From Rufibacter sp. LB8 (GTDB taxonomy: Bacteria > Bacteroidota > Bacteroidia > Cytophagales > Hymenobacteraceae), in the NCBI RefSeq assembly GCF_014876185.1, contig NZ_JADALJ010000001.1, forward strand, positions 3,969,001 through 4,033,000: a stretch of DNA of 64,000 nucleotides, read 5' to 3'. The position numbers were made by a program, and so were the translations under genes. Below the pieces are notes generated by a model. That model had not been told where the DNA came from. It saw only the letters and a list, made by a program, of their open reading frames with translations, and did no database searches. Positions 23,918-32,901 of the stretch are shown here, one piece after another; position 1 is the stretch's first letter, and the number at the start of each line of letters is the position of its first letter.

Positions 23918-26236
23918 ATGGCATATTTAGGTTTACATAAATGGGTTGGGGTTGTCTGCGGTTTGTTGCTGGCATTCACGGCTATGGGGCAGTCAGCGTT
24001 GCCGCTAGGTTCCTGGAGTTTGCACGCGCCTAACAACCGGGCCAAGGCACTGGCAGAAACCAAGACCTCTGTGTACGTGGCCACCGAAGACGGCTTTTTT
24101 AGGCTCATCAAAAGTGACAACACGGTCCAGACGCTTTCTAAGATTGACGGTTTCAGTGATGTGAACCTCAGCACCCTGGCCTATGACTCTGCCTCAGAAA
24201 CGCTGGTGGTGGCCTATGAAAACACCAACATTGACCTGCTCCGGAACGGCAAGATCTATAACCTCACAGATTTGCTGCGCAAGCCTTTGATTGGGGCCAA
24301 AGAAATTTACCATATCTACACCCATGAGAAGAAGGCCTATCTCTCCACTTCGTTCGGGTTGGTGGTGCTGGACCTGGAAAGGCGCGAAGTGAAAGATACC
24401 TACAGCAACATTGGCCCTCAGGGCGAAGTGGTGCAAGTCTATGCCGCCACCGTGCTCAAAGACAGCGTGTACATTGCCTCGTCTATGGGAATCATGGCGG
24501 CGAATATGCGTAGCGCCAACCTGCAGGATTTTAAGAGCTGGCGAAGGTTTGGTCAGGCGCAAGGCTTGCCCAATGGTAACCCAGATTTCCCTACCAGAAA
24601 CATTGCCACTTTCCAGGAAGCCGTGTACACCGGTGTTTCTGACCAGGGCATGTTCCGGTTCAACGGTGTCTCCTGGGAAACGGCTCCGTTCAACAACCCC
24701 AGCAGCCGCTACGTGTCTATGTACAGCAACGGCAAGCGCCTGGCCTTCGCCAATGCCCATGAGATTGTGGAAGTGAACGCCGCTTTGCAGATGGTGACCA
24801 GAAGAGTAGATCCTACCTTGGCGGCACGCATGGTGCTCCCAGCCCGCGACGGCGGCCAATGGATTGCCAGCTACAGCAAAGGTTTGGTCAGGTTTCAGGG
24901 CGCTACAGAAAGTCAAGCCTATGCCCCCGCCGGCCCCGCGTACGGCAATGCTTTTAGTGTGTACGCTGAGCCAGGCAAGTTCACGGTAGTGGGCGGCGGT
25001 TTCAGCCAGTCGTACGTGCAGAACGAATCAACGGCAGGGTATTACCAGTTTCAGAACGGTGCCTGGACCAGCTTTGATGCCGGCACAGGCGTGTACGCAG
25101 ACTCCGTGCGTGACATAGTGGGGGCGGTGCGCAACCCGGTGAACGGTAAGTTCTACCTGGCCAGCTACGGTGACGGTCTGCTGGAGTTTGAGGCAGGGGC
25201 CACCAAGGCCAAGGTGTACAATGAGAAAAACAGCACTTTACGCTTAACCCAGCCCGGCGAAAAACCATTCTTTGTGCGCGTGCCCGGCGTGGCCGTGGAC
25301 CAGGAAGGCAGCGTTTGGGTGACCAACAGAAACCAGGTGGCCCAGGCTGCGGGCCTGCACCAGTTAAAACCCGACGGCACCTGGGAGGCCCATCCTTTCC
25401 CGGGCATACAGTTCGCCAACACGGCGCACAAAGTGCTTGTAGATGACTTGGGCTACAAATGGGTGAGTTTGTCTATCAATGCCCCGGGCTCTGGCTTGGT
25501 GGTGTATGATCACGTGGAAGGGCGCTACAAATACCTGGGCGAAGGAAGCATTGGCGGTCTGCCCAACGGTCAGGTACATGCCATGGCTGTGGACCTGAAC
25601 GGCGAGGTGTGGGTGGGTACCAGTGACGGCGTGGCCGTGTTCACCAGCAGTTCATCTATTTTCACCAGTTCATCTTACAGCGCGTATTTGCCCATCTATG
25701 AACGCCGGCCGTTGTTGCAGGGGCAGGTGATCAGGAGCATAGCCGTGGACGGGGGCAACCGCAAATGGATTGGCACCGACACAGGGCTCTGGCTGTTCAG
25801 TGAAACCGGCGAAGAGATGGTTCTCAACTTCACCACCAAAAACAGCCCGTTGCCATCAGATAAAATAAGGGAAGTAGCCATTGACCACTCCACCGGAGAC
25901 GTGATGGTGGCCACAGATGGCGGAATTGCCATTTACAAAGGCGCCAGCACCAAGACAGAGAAAGTGGAGGAGAATTGCCTTAATGTGTTCCCAAATCCCG
26001 TGCGCGCCGGTTTTACGGGCACTATTGGCATCTCAGGATTGCCTAACAATGGTTGGGTGAAAATCACAGACATTTCCGGGGTGCTGGTGTACGAGGGCAA
26101 GTCGGCGGGTGGCACCTTTGCCTGGAACGGCACCAACTACAACGGGCAACCCGCCAAACCGGGCGTGTACCTGGTCATGGCCTCCTCGGCAGACGGCTCT
26201 GAAACATGCACTGCCAAAATCGCTATTCAACGGTAA
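23918..26236 (+). CDS. porZ: T9SS protein PorZ
   Basis: 772 residues with a signal peptide (LLLAFTAMGQS). Two long beta-propeller blocks made of short repeats such as VYVATEDGFFRL, VYIASSMGIMAANM, VWVTNRNQVAQAAG, VWVGTSDGVAVF and KWIGTDTGLWLF cover about 25-670. A C-terminal Ig-like sorting domain spans about 685-772 (LNVFPNPVRAGFTGTIGISGLP ... PGVYLVMAS). This layout is that of PorZ, the cell-surface T9SS component that delivers anionic LPS to the attachment complex and keeps its CTD. It is followed by recO after 143 bases. It supports the T9SS inferred from the cargo proteins at 49.9-62.3 kb. Confidence 0.9.
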   Translation: MAYLGLHKWVGVVCGLLLAFTAMGQSALPLGSWSLHAPNNRAKALAETKTSVYVATEDGFFRLIKSDNTVQTLSKIDGFSDVNLSTLAYDSASETLVVAYENTNIDLLRNGKIYNLTDLLRKPLIGAKEIYHIYTHEKKAYLSTSFGLVVLDLERREVKDTYSNIGPQGEVVQVYAATVLKDSVYIASSMGIMAANMRSANLQDFKSWRRFGQAQGLPNGNPDFPTRNIATFQEAVYTGVSDQGMFRFNGVSWETAPFNNPSSRYVSMYSNGKRLAFANAHEIVEVNAALQMVTRRVDPTLAARMVLPARDGGQWIASYSKGLVRFQGATESQAYAPAGPAYGNAFSVYAEPGKFTVVGGGFSQSYVQNESTAGYYQFQNGAWTSFDAGTGVYADSVRDIVGAVRNPVNGKFYLASYGDGLLEFEAGATKAKVYNEKNSTLRLTQPGEKPFFVRVPGVAVDQEGSVWVTNRNQVAQAAGLHQLKPDGTWEAHPFPGIQFANTAHKVLVDDLGYKWVSLSINAPGSGLVVYDHVEGRYKYLGEGSIGGLPNGQVHAMAVDLNGEVWVGTSDGVAVFTSSSSIFTSSSYSAYLPIYERRPLLQGQVIRSIAVDGGNRKWIGTDTGLWLFSETGEEMVLNFTTKNSPLPSDKIREVAIDHSTGDVMVATDGGIAIYKGASTKTEKVEENCLNVFPNPVRAGFTGTIGISGLPNNGWVKITDISGVLVYEGKSAGGTFAWNGTNYNGQPAKPGVYLVMASSADGSETCTAKIAIQR

Positions 26237-26379
26237 TCTTTAGCTTCTTACTATTTCCGTGCTTAAAAACCTTGCGTTTGGTGGTTCAGTATGCAAGGTA
26301 GAGTAGCTAGGAGGTGAATAGCATGTATTCCCAATAAGTTGCTTTTTAGTTAGAATTCTGTTCAAGAAACCCATTTACT

Positions 26380-27090
26380 ATGCTGGTAAAAACCCGAGGC
26401 ATTGTTCTCAACTTCATCAAGTTCAGGGAGTCCTCTATCATTGCCAGAGTTTACACAGAGGAGCTTGGGTTGCAGAGCTATATTGTGAACAGCGTGCGCA
26501 AGAAAGGCAGCGCCTCGCGCATTGCGCTGTTCCAGCCGTTCACCTTGCTGGACATGGTGGTCTACCCCTCGGCCAAAGGCGGCATTACCCGTATTTCTGA
26601 GTACAAATGCAGCCATCATTTCAGCAGCGTGCCCTATGACATCAGGAAGAGCAGCATCTTGCTGTTTTTGTCTGAGATGGTGGCCAAAACCGTGCGCGAG
26701 GAAGAGGAGAACCGGCCGCTGTTTGACTTTCTGCACCGGGCCATTCAGGAATTTGACCAGATGGCCGCTGGGTATGAGAACTTCCACCTGGTGTTTATGG
26801 TGCAGTTAGCGGGGTACCTGGGCTTTGGCGTGTCTTCCGCAGATGATTTGATCAGCCAAGTGGCCTTTGATGCCGGCGGGGCCAAAGTGTCTGGGACCAC
26901 GCTCATGCAACTGCAGCAACTGGAACCCTACCTTTCTACCTTGCTGGAGAACGGCTTGGAAGCCAACCTGGCCAACGGACGGGTACGGCGCGAGCTCCTG
27001 CATCTGCTGGTGCGCTATTTCCAATTGCACGTAGACAACCTGGGCGAAATAAAATCTTTGCCGGTGCTCTCTGAAGTGCTAAGTGAATAG
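26380..27090 (+). CDS. recO: DNA repair protein RecO
   Basis: 236 residues. The N-terminal OB-fold (MLVKTRGIVLNFIKFRESSIIARVYTEE...) is followed by the helical RecO domain (KSSILLFLSEMVAKTVREEEENRPLFDFL ... HLVFMVQLAGYLGFG). RecO anneals DNA and loads RecA with RecR at gaps. The zinc-binding Cys cluster of some RecO proteins is absent, which is usual in Bacteroidota. It is convergent with the FKBP operon, with a family-P palindrome and a bidirectional terminator between them. Confidence 0.9.
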   Translation: MLVKTRGIVLNFIKFRESSIIARVYTEELGLQSYIVNSVRKKGSASRIALFQPFTLLDMVVYPSAKGGITRISEYKCSHHFSSVPYDIRKSSILLFLSEMVAKTVREEEENRPLFDFLHRAIQEFDQMAAGYENFHLVFMVQLAGYLGFGVSSADDLISQVAFDAGGAKVSGTTLMQLQQLEPYLSTLLENGLEANLANGRVRRELLHLLVRYFQLHVDNLGEIKSLPVLSEVLSE

Positions 27091-27104
27091 AGTCATGCTC
27101 AAAT

Positions 27105-27150
27105 TTTCCGTTTTCGGGCTCATTTCCAGAAACGGGCCCGAAAACGGAAA
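27105..27150. repeat. Family-P palindrome, copy 8
   Basis: TTTCCGTTTTCGGGCTC / CGGGCCCGAAAACGGAAA around ATTTCCAGAAA. It starts 14 bases after the recO stop. Confidence 0.85.
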
Positions 27151-27192
27151 TGCCTACTGCCAAGAATTTACAACCTGCACCGCAATGGGCAA

Positions 27193-27231
27193 AAAAAAAG
27201 CCTGTCCCTTTTAAAAGGACAGGCTTTTTTG
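27193..27231. terminator. Bidirectional terminator between recO and FKBP operon
   Basis: AAAAAAGCCTGTCC and GGACAGGCTTTTTT form a stem with A and T runs on both sides. It sits between convergent genes and should stop transcription from both directions. Confidence 0.92.
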
Positions 27232-27247
27232 GTTTCAGGCCAGCGGC

Positions 27248-27793
27248 CTAGTTGTTTTTCTTGATGTCAAGGAGTTCCACCTCAAAGATAAGGCAGGCGT
27301 CTGGGTGAATAGATGAGCCATAGCCAGGCACATGCCCATACGCCAGTTGTGACGGAATAAATAATCTGATTCTGCCGCCTTTCTCCACGTACGTGAGGCC
27401 TTCATCCCAGCCTTTGATCACACTGCCCACGCCTACTTTAAACTTGAAAGGGTAGCCACGTTTCCAGGATGAGTCAAAAACTATTTGATCATTCTCAACA
27501 AACTTACCGGAGTAGTGCACGGTCACGGAGTCACCAGCCACCGGCTTTTGTTGGGTAGTGCCAGGGCTCAGAATCTTGTAATACAGGCCAGAAGCCGTTT
27601 TCACGGTGTCTCTGAGATTCCTGGATTTAAAGTAATCCTGAATGAGCTGGTCATCTTTGGCAGTCTGGGCCACGGGGTCAAAGCTAGCCCAGGGGTCATA
27701 AGGGTTTTCCTCTTCGCAAGAAGAGAGAAGACCGCCCAAACCAACCAGCAGTACGCATGCCCACAACCAACCTTTCTGTAAGAACCCTTTCAT
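27248..27793 (-). CDS. FKBP-type peptidyl-prolyl isomerase, lipoprotein
   Basis: 181 residues. A lipoprotein signal (LGGLLSSCEEEN; acidic after the Cys) leads into a linker, then one FKBP domain (about 80-178) with AGDSVTVHYSGKF, VIKGWDEGLTYVEKGGRIRLFIPSQLAYG and a final FEVELLDI. It catalyses proline cis-trans isomerisation in envelope protein folding. It is the last gene of the nrnA-FKBP-FKBP operon, 28 bases after the preceding FKBP gene, and ends at the shared bidirectional terminator. Confidence 0.92.
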   Translation of the reverse strand: MKGFLQKGWLWACVLLVGLGGLLSSCEEENPYDPWASFDPVAQTAKDDQLIQDYFKSRNLRDTVKTASGLYYKILSPGTTQQKPVAGDSVTVHYSGKFVENDQIVFDSSWKRGYPFKFKVGVGSVIKGWDEGLTYVEKGGRIRLFIPSQLAYGHVPGYGSSIHPDACLIFEVELLDIKKNN

Positions 27794-27821
27794 GGTAAGC
27801 TAAATTTAAAATTTGGTAAGG

Positions 27822-28775
27822 CTATTTAATGTCAACCAGTTCCACGTCAAAACGCAGAATGGAGTTGGCCGGCAAATCAGCACCGCGTGCCATAGAACCG
27901 TAGCCCTGCGGCGAAGGAATCAACAGAATGCCTTTGGCGCCTTTGTTGAACTGCTTGATGCCGTCTTCCCAGCCTTTGATCACCTGGCCCTGGCCCAACG
28001 GGAATTCAATAGGGTTTCCGCCGTTAGATTTGTCTGAAGAGTCAAACTCTTTGCCGCTCAGCAAGGTGCCTTTGTATTTCACGCTCACGGTCTGGCCGTC
28101 TGCGGCATTGGCGCCAGTGCCCGGCTGGGTAACTACGTAGTATACGCCAGAGGCAGTTTTCTGCGCAGTCAGGTTTTCTTTTTTGATGTAATCCTGAATT
28201 AGTTTGTCATCTACGGGACCTTGCTTGGCGGCGCGGGCTTCCATCTCTTTCTGCTGGCGCTCCATCATTTTAGGGTAATCGGCCATGGCCTCTTCCTCAG
28301 TCTGCAGGTTAATGGCTTTCACGTAAAAGGTCAAAAAGCTGCCTTTGGTGATGAACGGAGGCAAGGCGCTCTTGAAGGTCTTGGCGAACAAGGTGTCTGC
28401 GTTGATCTTGAACACGGCGCTGTCGCCTTTGTCCAGCATTAAGAAGGCTTCCTCAATGCTGCCTTTGTTAGGCGATTCCACCATTTTGATCTGGATGGGC
28501 ATGGCGTTGTCTTTGGTGCTGAACAACACAGAATCTTTGGCCGTGCGGTATTCCATCTCAAAGCTCATGACCTTGCCTAACTTGGCTTTAAAGGCGGCTG
28601 AGTCTACCTTGGTCACATCTTTTGATTCAAATTTGCCTTCTTTGCTCTGGCTATACAGTTTGTACTCCAGACCAGAAGGGGTTTTCGCAAATTTATCTTC
28701 TCCCAGGCCTTTGCAAGAAGGAGAGATCAAAGCCACTGCCAGGGCAGGCAGCAGGTAAAGTGATTTTTTGAACAT
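27822..28775 (-). CDS. FKBP-type peptidyl-prolyl isomerase with N-terminal extension, lipoprotein
   Basis: 317 residues from the ATG at 28775. The lipobox is ISPSC. The start at 28925 would run through an unrelated Trp/Cys-rich leader overlapping nrnA and is rejected. An N-terminal region of about 180 residues is mixed alpha/beta (KDSVLFSTKDNAMPIQIKM, LMLDKGDSAVFKINADTLF) and resembles a degenerate FKBP domain. The canonical FKBP domain follows at about 215-317 (VSVKYKGTLLSGKEFDSS, GQVIKGWEDGIKQFNKGAKGILLIPSPQGYG). It is a periplasmic folding factor, 34 bases downstream of nrnA and 28 upstream of a second FKBP gene. Confidence 0.9.
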   Translation of the reverse strand: MFKKSLYLLPALAVALISPSCKGLGEDKFAKTPSGLEYKLYSQSKEGKFESKDVTKVDSAAFKAKLGKVMSFEMEYRTAKDSVLFSTKDNAMPIQIKMVESPNKGSIEEAFLMLDKGDSAVFKINADTLFAKTFKSALPPFITKGSFLTFYVKAINLQTEEEAMADYPKMMERQQKEMEARAAKQGPVDDKLIQDYIKKENLTAQKTASGVYYVVTQPGTGANAADGQTVSVKYKGTLLSGKEFDSSDKSNGGNPIEFPLGQGQVIKGWEDGIKQFNKGAKGILLIPSPQGYGSMARGADLPANSILRFDVELVDIK

Positions 28776-28809
28776 CGGTTTTAGATTAAAAATATAGAGT
28801 CTTACTAAA

Positions 28810-29820
28810 TTACTTTGTGAGTTGGGGTGCGTACAGCGGCAACAGGTCCACAAACTTCTCCACGGTGTCCACCAAAGGCAGGTAAGAGATGCCGCCGGCC
28901 GCGTTTTTGTGCCCGCCGCCCTCAAAATGGTTGCGCGCGAACTCGTTCACCGAGATGTCACCCACCGACCGGAAGGAAATCTTGACGGCCTCTGTGCGGT
29001 CAATGAACAGGGCGGCAAACCGAACGCCTTCAATGGAGAGCGCAAAATTCACCAAACCTTCTGTGTCGCCGGTTTGGGAGTCATAGTCTTTGAGTTCCTG
29101 CGCGGTCACGGCAATGTAGGCGGTGTTGTACTCGCGCACCACCTGCAGCTTGTCTTTGAGCACGTAACCCAAAAAGCGCAGGCGCTTCTCTGAGTAACTG
29201 TCATAGATGTTGCGGTGGATTTTGCAGATGTCAATGCCGGTCTGCAGCAGGTCTGCAATGATCAGGTGCACGTTGCGCGTGGTGCTGGCATGCCGGAAAG
29301 AGCCGGTGTCTGTGACAATGCCCGCGTACAGGCATTCGCCCATGGGCACGTCAATGAGGTGCTCCTCGCCCATAAGCCGTATCACGTCAAACACAATCTC
29401 ACACGTGGCCGCGGCCGTAATGTCTGAGAACATGATGTCTGCGAACGTGTCTGGCTGCAGGTGGTGGTCAATCAAGACCTTGGTGGCCGGGGCCACCCGC
29501 ACGTACTCGCCCAGTTCATTGATACGGCCCAGGTGGTTAAAGTCCAGGCAGAAGATGACGTCTGCTTCCTGGGTGATCTGCCGGGCTTTGGCATCTGTCT
29601 TGGGGCCGTACACCAACACGTCTTCGTTCCCGCTCATCCAGTTCAGGAAAGAAGGGTAGTCAGACGGGGTGATGACCTGTACCTGGTGGCCTTTTTTCTT
29701 AAGGTAGCCGGCCAGCCCCAGTGAAGACCCCAATGCGTCTGCATCAGGTTTATGATGCGTGGTGATCATGATCTTCTTGGGAGTTGCTAGAAGCTCCTTT
29801 AGCGCGTTGATTTGCTGCAT
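28810..29820 (-). CDS. nrnA: DHH-family phosphoesterase (NrnA-like oligoribonuclease/pAp phosphatase)
   Basis: 336 residues from the ATG at 29820, preceding QQINALKELLATPKKIMITTHH. An upstream ATG at 29889 adds a Phe/Leu-rich leader not expected in this cytoplasmic family. Conserved motifs: THHKPDADALGSS (motif I), CLDFNHLGR (motif II), IDHH (motif III) and GIVTDTGSFRH. The C-terminal DHHA1 domain carries the GGGHKNAAGG substrate loop. NrnA degrades nano-RNAs of 2-5 nucleotides and dephosphorylates pAp. First gene of an operon with two FKBP lipoprotein genes. Confidence 0.92.
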   Translation of the reverse strand: MQQINALKELLATPKKIMITTHHKPDADALGSSLGLAGYLKKKGHQVQVITPSDYPSFLNWMSGNEDVLVYGPKTDAKARQITQEADVIFCLDFNHLGRINELGEYVRVAPATKVLIDHHLQPDTFADIMFSDITAAATCEIVFDVIRLMGEEHLIDVPMGECLYAGIVTDTGSFRHASTTRNVHLIIADLLQTGIDICKIHRNIYDSYSEKRLRFLGYVLKDKLQVVREYNTAYIAVTAQELKDYDSQTGDTEGLVNFALSIEGVRFAALFIDRTEAVKISFRSVGDISVNEFARNHFEGGGHKNAAGGISYLPLVDTVEKFVDLLPLYAPQLTK

Positions 29821-29962
29821 TGTATACTCTAAGACCCGTTGCAAAAAGAGCGGGTACAAGATGCAAAATTCTGAAGAAATAAGGTACAAACCAAATTAAA
29901 TCAAGCATCTGTAAACGCCCCGGGTATTTTTGCCGTACTAGGTGGCTTTTGCCGTAATTTGT

Positions 29963-29970
29963 TAATTTTG
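29963..29970 (+). promoter_or_regulatory. TANNTTTG element of ndk
   Basis: TAATTTTG, 41 bases before the ndk ATG, matches the -7 consensus. No TTTG lies at the ideal distance upstream, so the match is partial. Confidence 0.4.
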
Positions 29971-30011
29971 CAGACTTAAATTCACAACAACATTAACTAG
30001 AGAAAGAAAAA

Positions 30012-30431
30012 ATGGCTGGAAACGTAACGTTCACCATGATCAAACCAGATGCCGTGCAGGACAACAACATTGGCGGTATCACCAAAATGATGGAAGAGGC
30101 CGGCTTTAGAGTGGTGGCCATGAAAAAGACCCGCCTGTCTGAGGAGCGCGCCGGCGCCTTCTACGAGGTGCACAAAGAGCGTCCCTTCTACGGCGACCTG
30201 GTGAAATACATGAGCTCTGGCCCTATTGTGGCTATGATTCTGGAGAAAGACAACGCGGTGGTAGACTTCCGTAAACTGATTGGTGCTACCAACCCGGCCC
30301 AGGCCGAGGAGGGAACCATCAGAAAGGTTTACGCCAAGTCTGTGGAGGCCAATGCCGTACACGGCTCTGACTCAGATGAGAACGCCCAGATTGAAGGCGA
30401 ATTCTTCTTCTCTGCTGACGAGCGTTTCTAG
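30012..30431 (+). CDS. ndk: Nucleoside-diphosphate kinase
   Basis: 139 residues, a cytoplasmic enzyme that moves the gamma-phosphate between nucleoside triphosphates and diphosphates through a phospho-His. Conserved parts: TFMIKPDAV near the start, the [16 protein letters not shown] loop, and the active-site NAVHGSDS (His near 116). The length is standard. It is a single gene with a terminator 27 bases downstream. The DNA just after the stop contains half of a family-P palindrome fused to the terminator stem. Confidence 0.96.
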   Translation: MAGNVTFTMIKPDAVQDNNIGGITKMMEEAGFRVVAMKKTRLSEERAGAFYEVHKERPFYGDLVKYMSSGPIVAMILEKDNAVVDFRKLIGATNPAQAEEGTIRKVYAKSVEANAVHGSDSDENAQIEGEFFFSADERF

Positions 30432-30488
30432 GCTCTGTTTTCTAAATGAAGCCCAAAACGCCTGGCCCAACGGTCAGGCGTTTTTTTT
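30431..30488 (+). terminator. ndk terminator with half of a family-P palindrome
   Basis: ACGCCTG (30458-30464) and CAGGCGT (30475-30481) form the stem, followed by T8. Bases 30441-30460 (TCTAAATGAAGCCCAAAACG) match the right arm of family P, whose outer AACG is shared with the terminator stem. The left arm is missing. Confidence 0.85.
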
Positions 30489-30500
30489 GTGCCTGCCGGG

Positions 30501-30546
30501 TTTCCGTTTTCGGCCTCGTTTTCAGAATTGAGCCCGAAAACAGGAA
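30501..30546. repeat. Family-P palindrome, copy 9
   Basis: TTTCCGTTTTCGGCCTCG left arm with a right arm TTGAGCCCGAAAAC, around TTTTCAGAA. The left arm is of the GGCC type and the right of the GCCC type, leaving mismatches. Confidence 0.75.
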
Positions 30547-30579
30547 TGGGTTTTGTAGCTTTGGGGAAGCGTAATTTTT

Positions 30580-31719
30580 ATGTGCATGGCCCTTCGTGTT
30601 TTCCTTCTTCTATTCTTAGCTGGCTTTATGAGTACGGCCGCCGCGCAAACCAGCGCGCCGCAGGTAGTGCCGGTGACTGTTTTCTTTGATGCCAACTGGC
30701 AGGTCACTGAGAAACCGGAGGCTGCCTTTATAAGGGTTGGTAAATTAGACACCCTGGCCCACACCTTTCACGGCACTGTCACCGATTATTATGTAAGTGG
30801 CGCCCCGCTGATGCAGGTTGCCTATGTGGCTAACATAAAGGAAGGCGTGTTTTCTCTGTATTACAGCACCAAGCAACTGGCGCAACAGGGCATTTTCCTG
30901 AATGACAAGCGAGCCGGTGCCTGGAACTATTTTTACCCAGACGGCAAGCCCTGGCAGACCCTGGAGTTCTTAGATGATAATTTCAAGGTCATCAATTATT
31001 ATGATTCTACCGGCCAGCAGTTGGTGAAAGAAGGCACTGGTGCCTGGCAAAACTCCCTTCAGGCCAAAGTGGGTGCCAAAAATGTGAGCATGCAGGTTTC
31101 GGGCAATTGGGCCGATGGGAAAAAAGTAGGCACTTGGTTTGCAACACAGCCTACCGGAGAGAAGGTGTTTGAGGAGGAATTTGAGAACGGCAGCTTGGTC
31201 AAAGGCAAGGTGTATGACCAAACCAGCGGCAAAATGGTGTACCAATACAAAGACAAAGAGCAGGAGAAAGTCATGCCCCTGGGTTTCCTAGCCCAAGCCG
31301 AGGCGTTCTCCCCCAGTGACAGGTTTTTCACCAAGGGAAGGGCTCTAGATTATATCCTGCGCAAAGAATACCTGTTGCCTCCCGCAGAAACCACCTCAGT
31401 CTTGGCCGATGAAGATAAAGTGGAACGAATGCCGGAGTTTCCGGGTGGCCATAAAGCCATGTTCCAGTACCTGTCTAACAAATTCAGGTTTCCTGAGAAC
31501 TTTAAGAAAGTGGACATGAACAAGACCGTGGTTGTTACCATGGTGTTGGACAAACGCGGCAAAGTGCAGGATGTGACAATTGTCAAATCTGTGGACCCTA
31601 TCTTAGATGCGGAAGTGGTGAGAGTAGTGCAGGCCATGCCTTTGTGGCAGCCAGGGTATATCAACGGGTTGCCGGTAAACGTGAAATACACTATTCCGTA
31701 CCGCATTGTCATTCAATAA
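30580..31719 (+). CDS. Secreted MORN-like protein with C-terminal TonB_C domain
   Basis: 379 residues with a signal peptide (ALRVFLLLFLAGFMSTAAAQ; ATGs at 30580 and 30586 are both possible). The central part (about 90-215) has short Gly/Trp repeats such as GAWNYFYPDGKPWQTLEF, KVGTWFATQPTGEKVFEEEF and GKMVYQYKD, reminiscent of MORN/YwqK repeats. The last about 95 residues, from MPEFPGGHKAMFQYLSNKFRFP to YTIPYRIVIQ, form a TonB C-terminal domain, here without the TonB membrane anchor and Pro-rich linker. It may therefore be a periplasmic adaptor rather than a true energy transducer. It is followed, 1 base after its stop, by a second TonB_C protein. Confidence 0.85.
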   Translation: MCMALRVFLLLFLAGFMSTAAAQTSAPQVVPVTVFFDANWQVTEKPEAAFIRVGKLDTLAHTFHGTVTDYYVSGAPLMQVAYVANIKEGVFSLYYSTKQLAQQGIFLNDKRAGAWNYFYPDGKPWQTLEFLDDNFKVINYYDSTGQQLVKEGTGAWQNSLQAKVGAKNVSMQVSGNWADGKKVGTWFATQPTGEKVFEEEFENGSLVKGKVYDQTSGKMVYQYKDKEQEKVMPLGFLAQAEAFSPSDRFFTKGRALDYILRKEYLLPPAETTSVLADEDKVERMPEFPGGHKAMFQYLSNKFRFPENFKKVDMNKTVVVTMVLDKRGKVQDVTIVKSVDPILDAEVVRVVQAMPLWQPGYINGLPVNVKYTIPYRIVIQ

Positions 31720-31720
31720 A

Positions 31721-32692
31721 ATGAGGTTGAAAATGAGTTTCAGTAGACTTGTAGTTCTCTTGGTTTTGGTAGGGTGTTCACTAGTAAGCTGGGGGCAAAT
31801 ACCAACCAATGCCACCTCCTATGCCCAAGAAATCTCCCGCCACCGCGCCAAAGAAGACAGCGTGTTCAAACATTCTGAGAATTCGCCTCTCAGCGCCCTG
31901 GACAAAGCCACGTTTAACGGCCTGCCGTATTTCGCGGTGAACGAGGCCTATAAAGTGAAAGCCCAGTTTGTGCGCACCGCCCAGGAAACCATCTTCAAAA
32001 TGCCCACCACCACCGGCCGCCAGCCAGACTACCTCAAGTACGGCGAACTGCATTTCTCCCTGCAGGGCCAGCCGCTGCGCCTGAGCGTGTACCAAAGCCA
32101 GGAATTGATCTCGCAGCCCAAATACATGACGTACCTGTTCATTCCCTTCACAGACGCCACCACCGGCCAGGAAACCTATGAAACCGGCCGCTACCTGGAC
32201 TTCGCCATTCCCATGACCCCAGACAGCGTTTGGCTGGATTTTAACCTGGCCTACAACCCCTACTGCGCCTACAGCCCTGAGTATTCCTGCCCCATTCCTC
32301 CCAAAGAAAACAAGCTGCCAGTGAGAATTGAAGCAGGGGTGAAGAGGTTTGAGAAGAAAGAACAGGGGCCAGAGATTCAATCAATTGGTTCGGGAGACAT
32401 CATGCCAGAATTCCCCGGAGGAATTTTGGGTTTGATGACTTTTATGAAAAAAACCTTTGAAATGCCTCTTCAGGCTAAAAGAGCCGGAGTGGAAGGCACA
32501 GTAGAGTTTTCATTTGTGATAATGGCAGACGGGACTACTGATGATTTCAAGATTGTTAAATCACTACGGCCAGATGTAGATATTGCCGTATTGAACGCCG
32601 CCAAACAAATGCCCCTCTGGAAACCGGCCGAGCAGGCAGGCCGCAAAGTAAGGTTTAGATACACAATGCCTTACAGGGTAACTGGTCGGTAA
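31721..32692 (+). CDS. Secreted DUF1684-TonB_C fusion protein
   Basis: 323 residues from the ATG at 31721 (31706 and 31733 are alternatives), with a signal peptide ending SLVSWGQ. The N-terminal two thirds match DUF1684: a KEDSVFKHSENSPLSALDKATFNGLPYF start and the diagnostic NPYCAYSPEYSCPIPPKENKLPV segment near 190-210. The C-terminal about 95 residues (MPEFPGGILGLMTFMKKTFEMP ... KVRFRYTMPYRVTGR) form a TonB_C domain paralogous to the gene just upstream. DUF1684 proteins are usually stand-alone and of unknown function. It is cotranscribed with the MORN-like TonB_C protein. Palindrome copy 10 follows its stop by 28 bases. Confidence 0.82.
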   Translation: MRLKMSFSRLVVLLVLVGCSLVSWGQIPTNATSYAQEISRHRAKEDSVFKHSENSPLSALDKATFNGLPYFAVNEAYKVKAQFVRTAQETIFKMPTTTGRQPDYLKYGELHFSLQGQPLRLSVYQSQELISQPKYMTYLFIPFTDATTGQETYETGRYLDFAIPMTPDSVWLDFNLAYNPYCAYSPEYSCPIPPKENKLPVRIEAGVKRFEKKEQGPEIQSIGSGDIMPEFPGGILGLMTFMKKTFEMPLQAKRAGVEGTVEFSFVIMADGTTDDFKIVKSLRPDVDIAVLNAAKQMPLWKPAEQAGRKVRFRYTMPYRVTGR

Positions 32693-32720
32693 TTCCTATT
32701 CCTGTTCACAAACTTTCGTG

Positions 32721-32766
32721 TTTCCGTTTTTGGCCTCATTTCCAGAAACGAGGCCAAAAACGGAAA
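32721..32766. repeat. Family-P palindrome, copy 10 (T-A at position 8)
   Basis: CCGTTTTTGGCCTC pairs fully with GAGGCCAAAAACGG. Relative to consensus, position 8 changed C to T with G to A opposite, and position 11 G to C with C to G opposite, so both changes are compensated. Outer TTT/AAA also pairs. Confidence 0.9.
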
Positions 32767-32901
32767 TATTTGTGACAGCCATAGAACAGTTCTTGGTTAC
32801 TTTTTCCGGTGAAAGGTACATCAAACAGCATCGCCCTCAAACAGCATCGCCCCTTGCATTCCAACATGCAAAGGGCGATGCTGTTTCAAACCGGGTACTA
32901 T

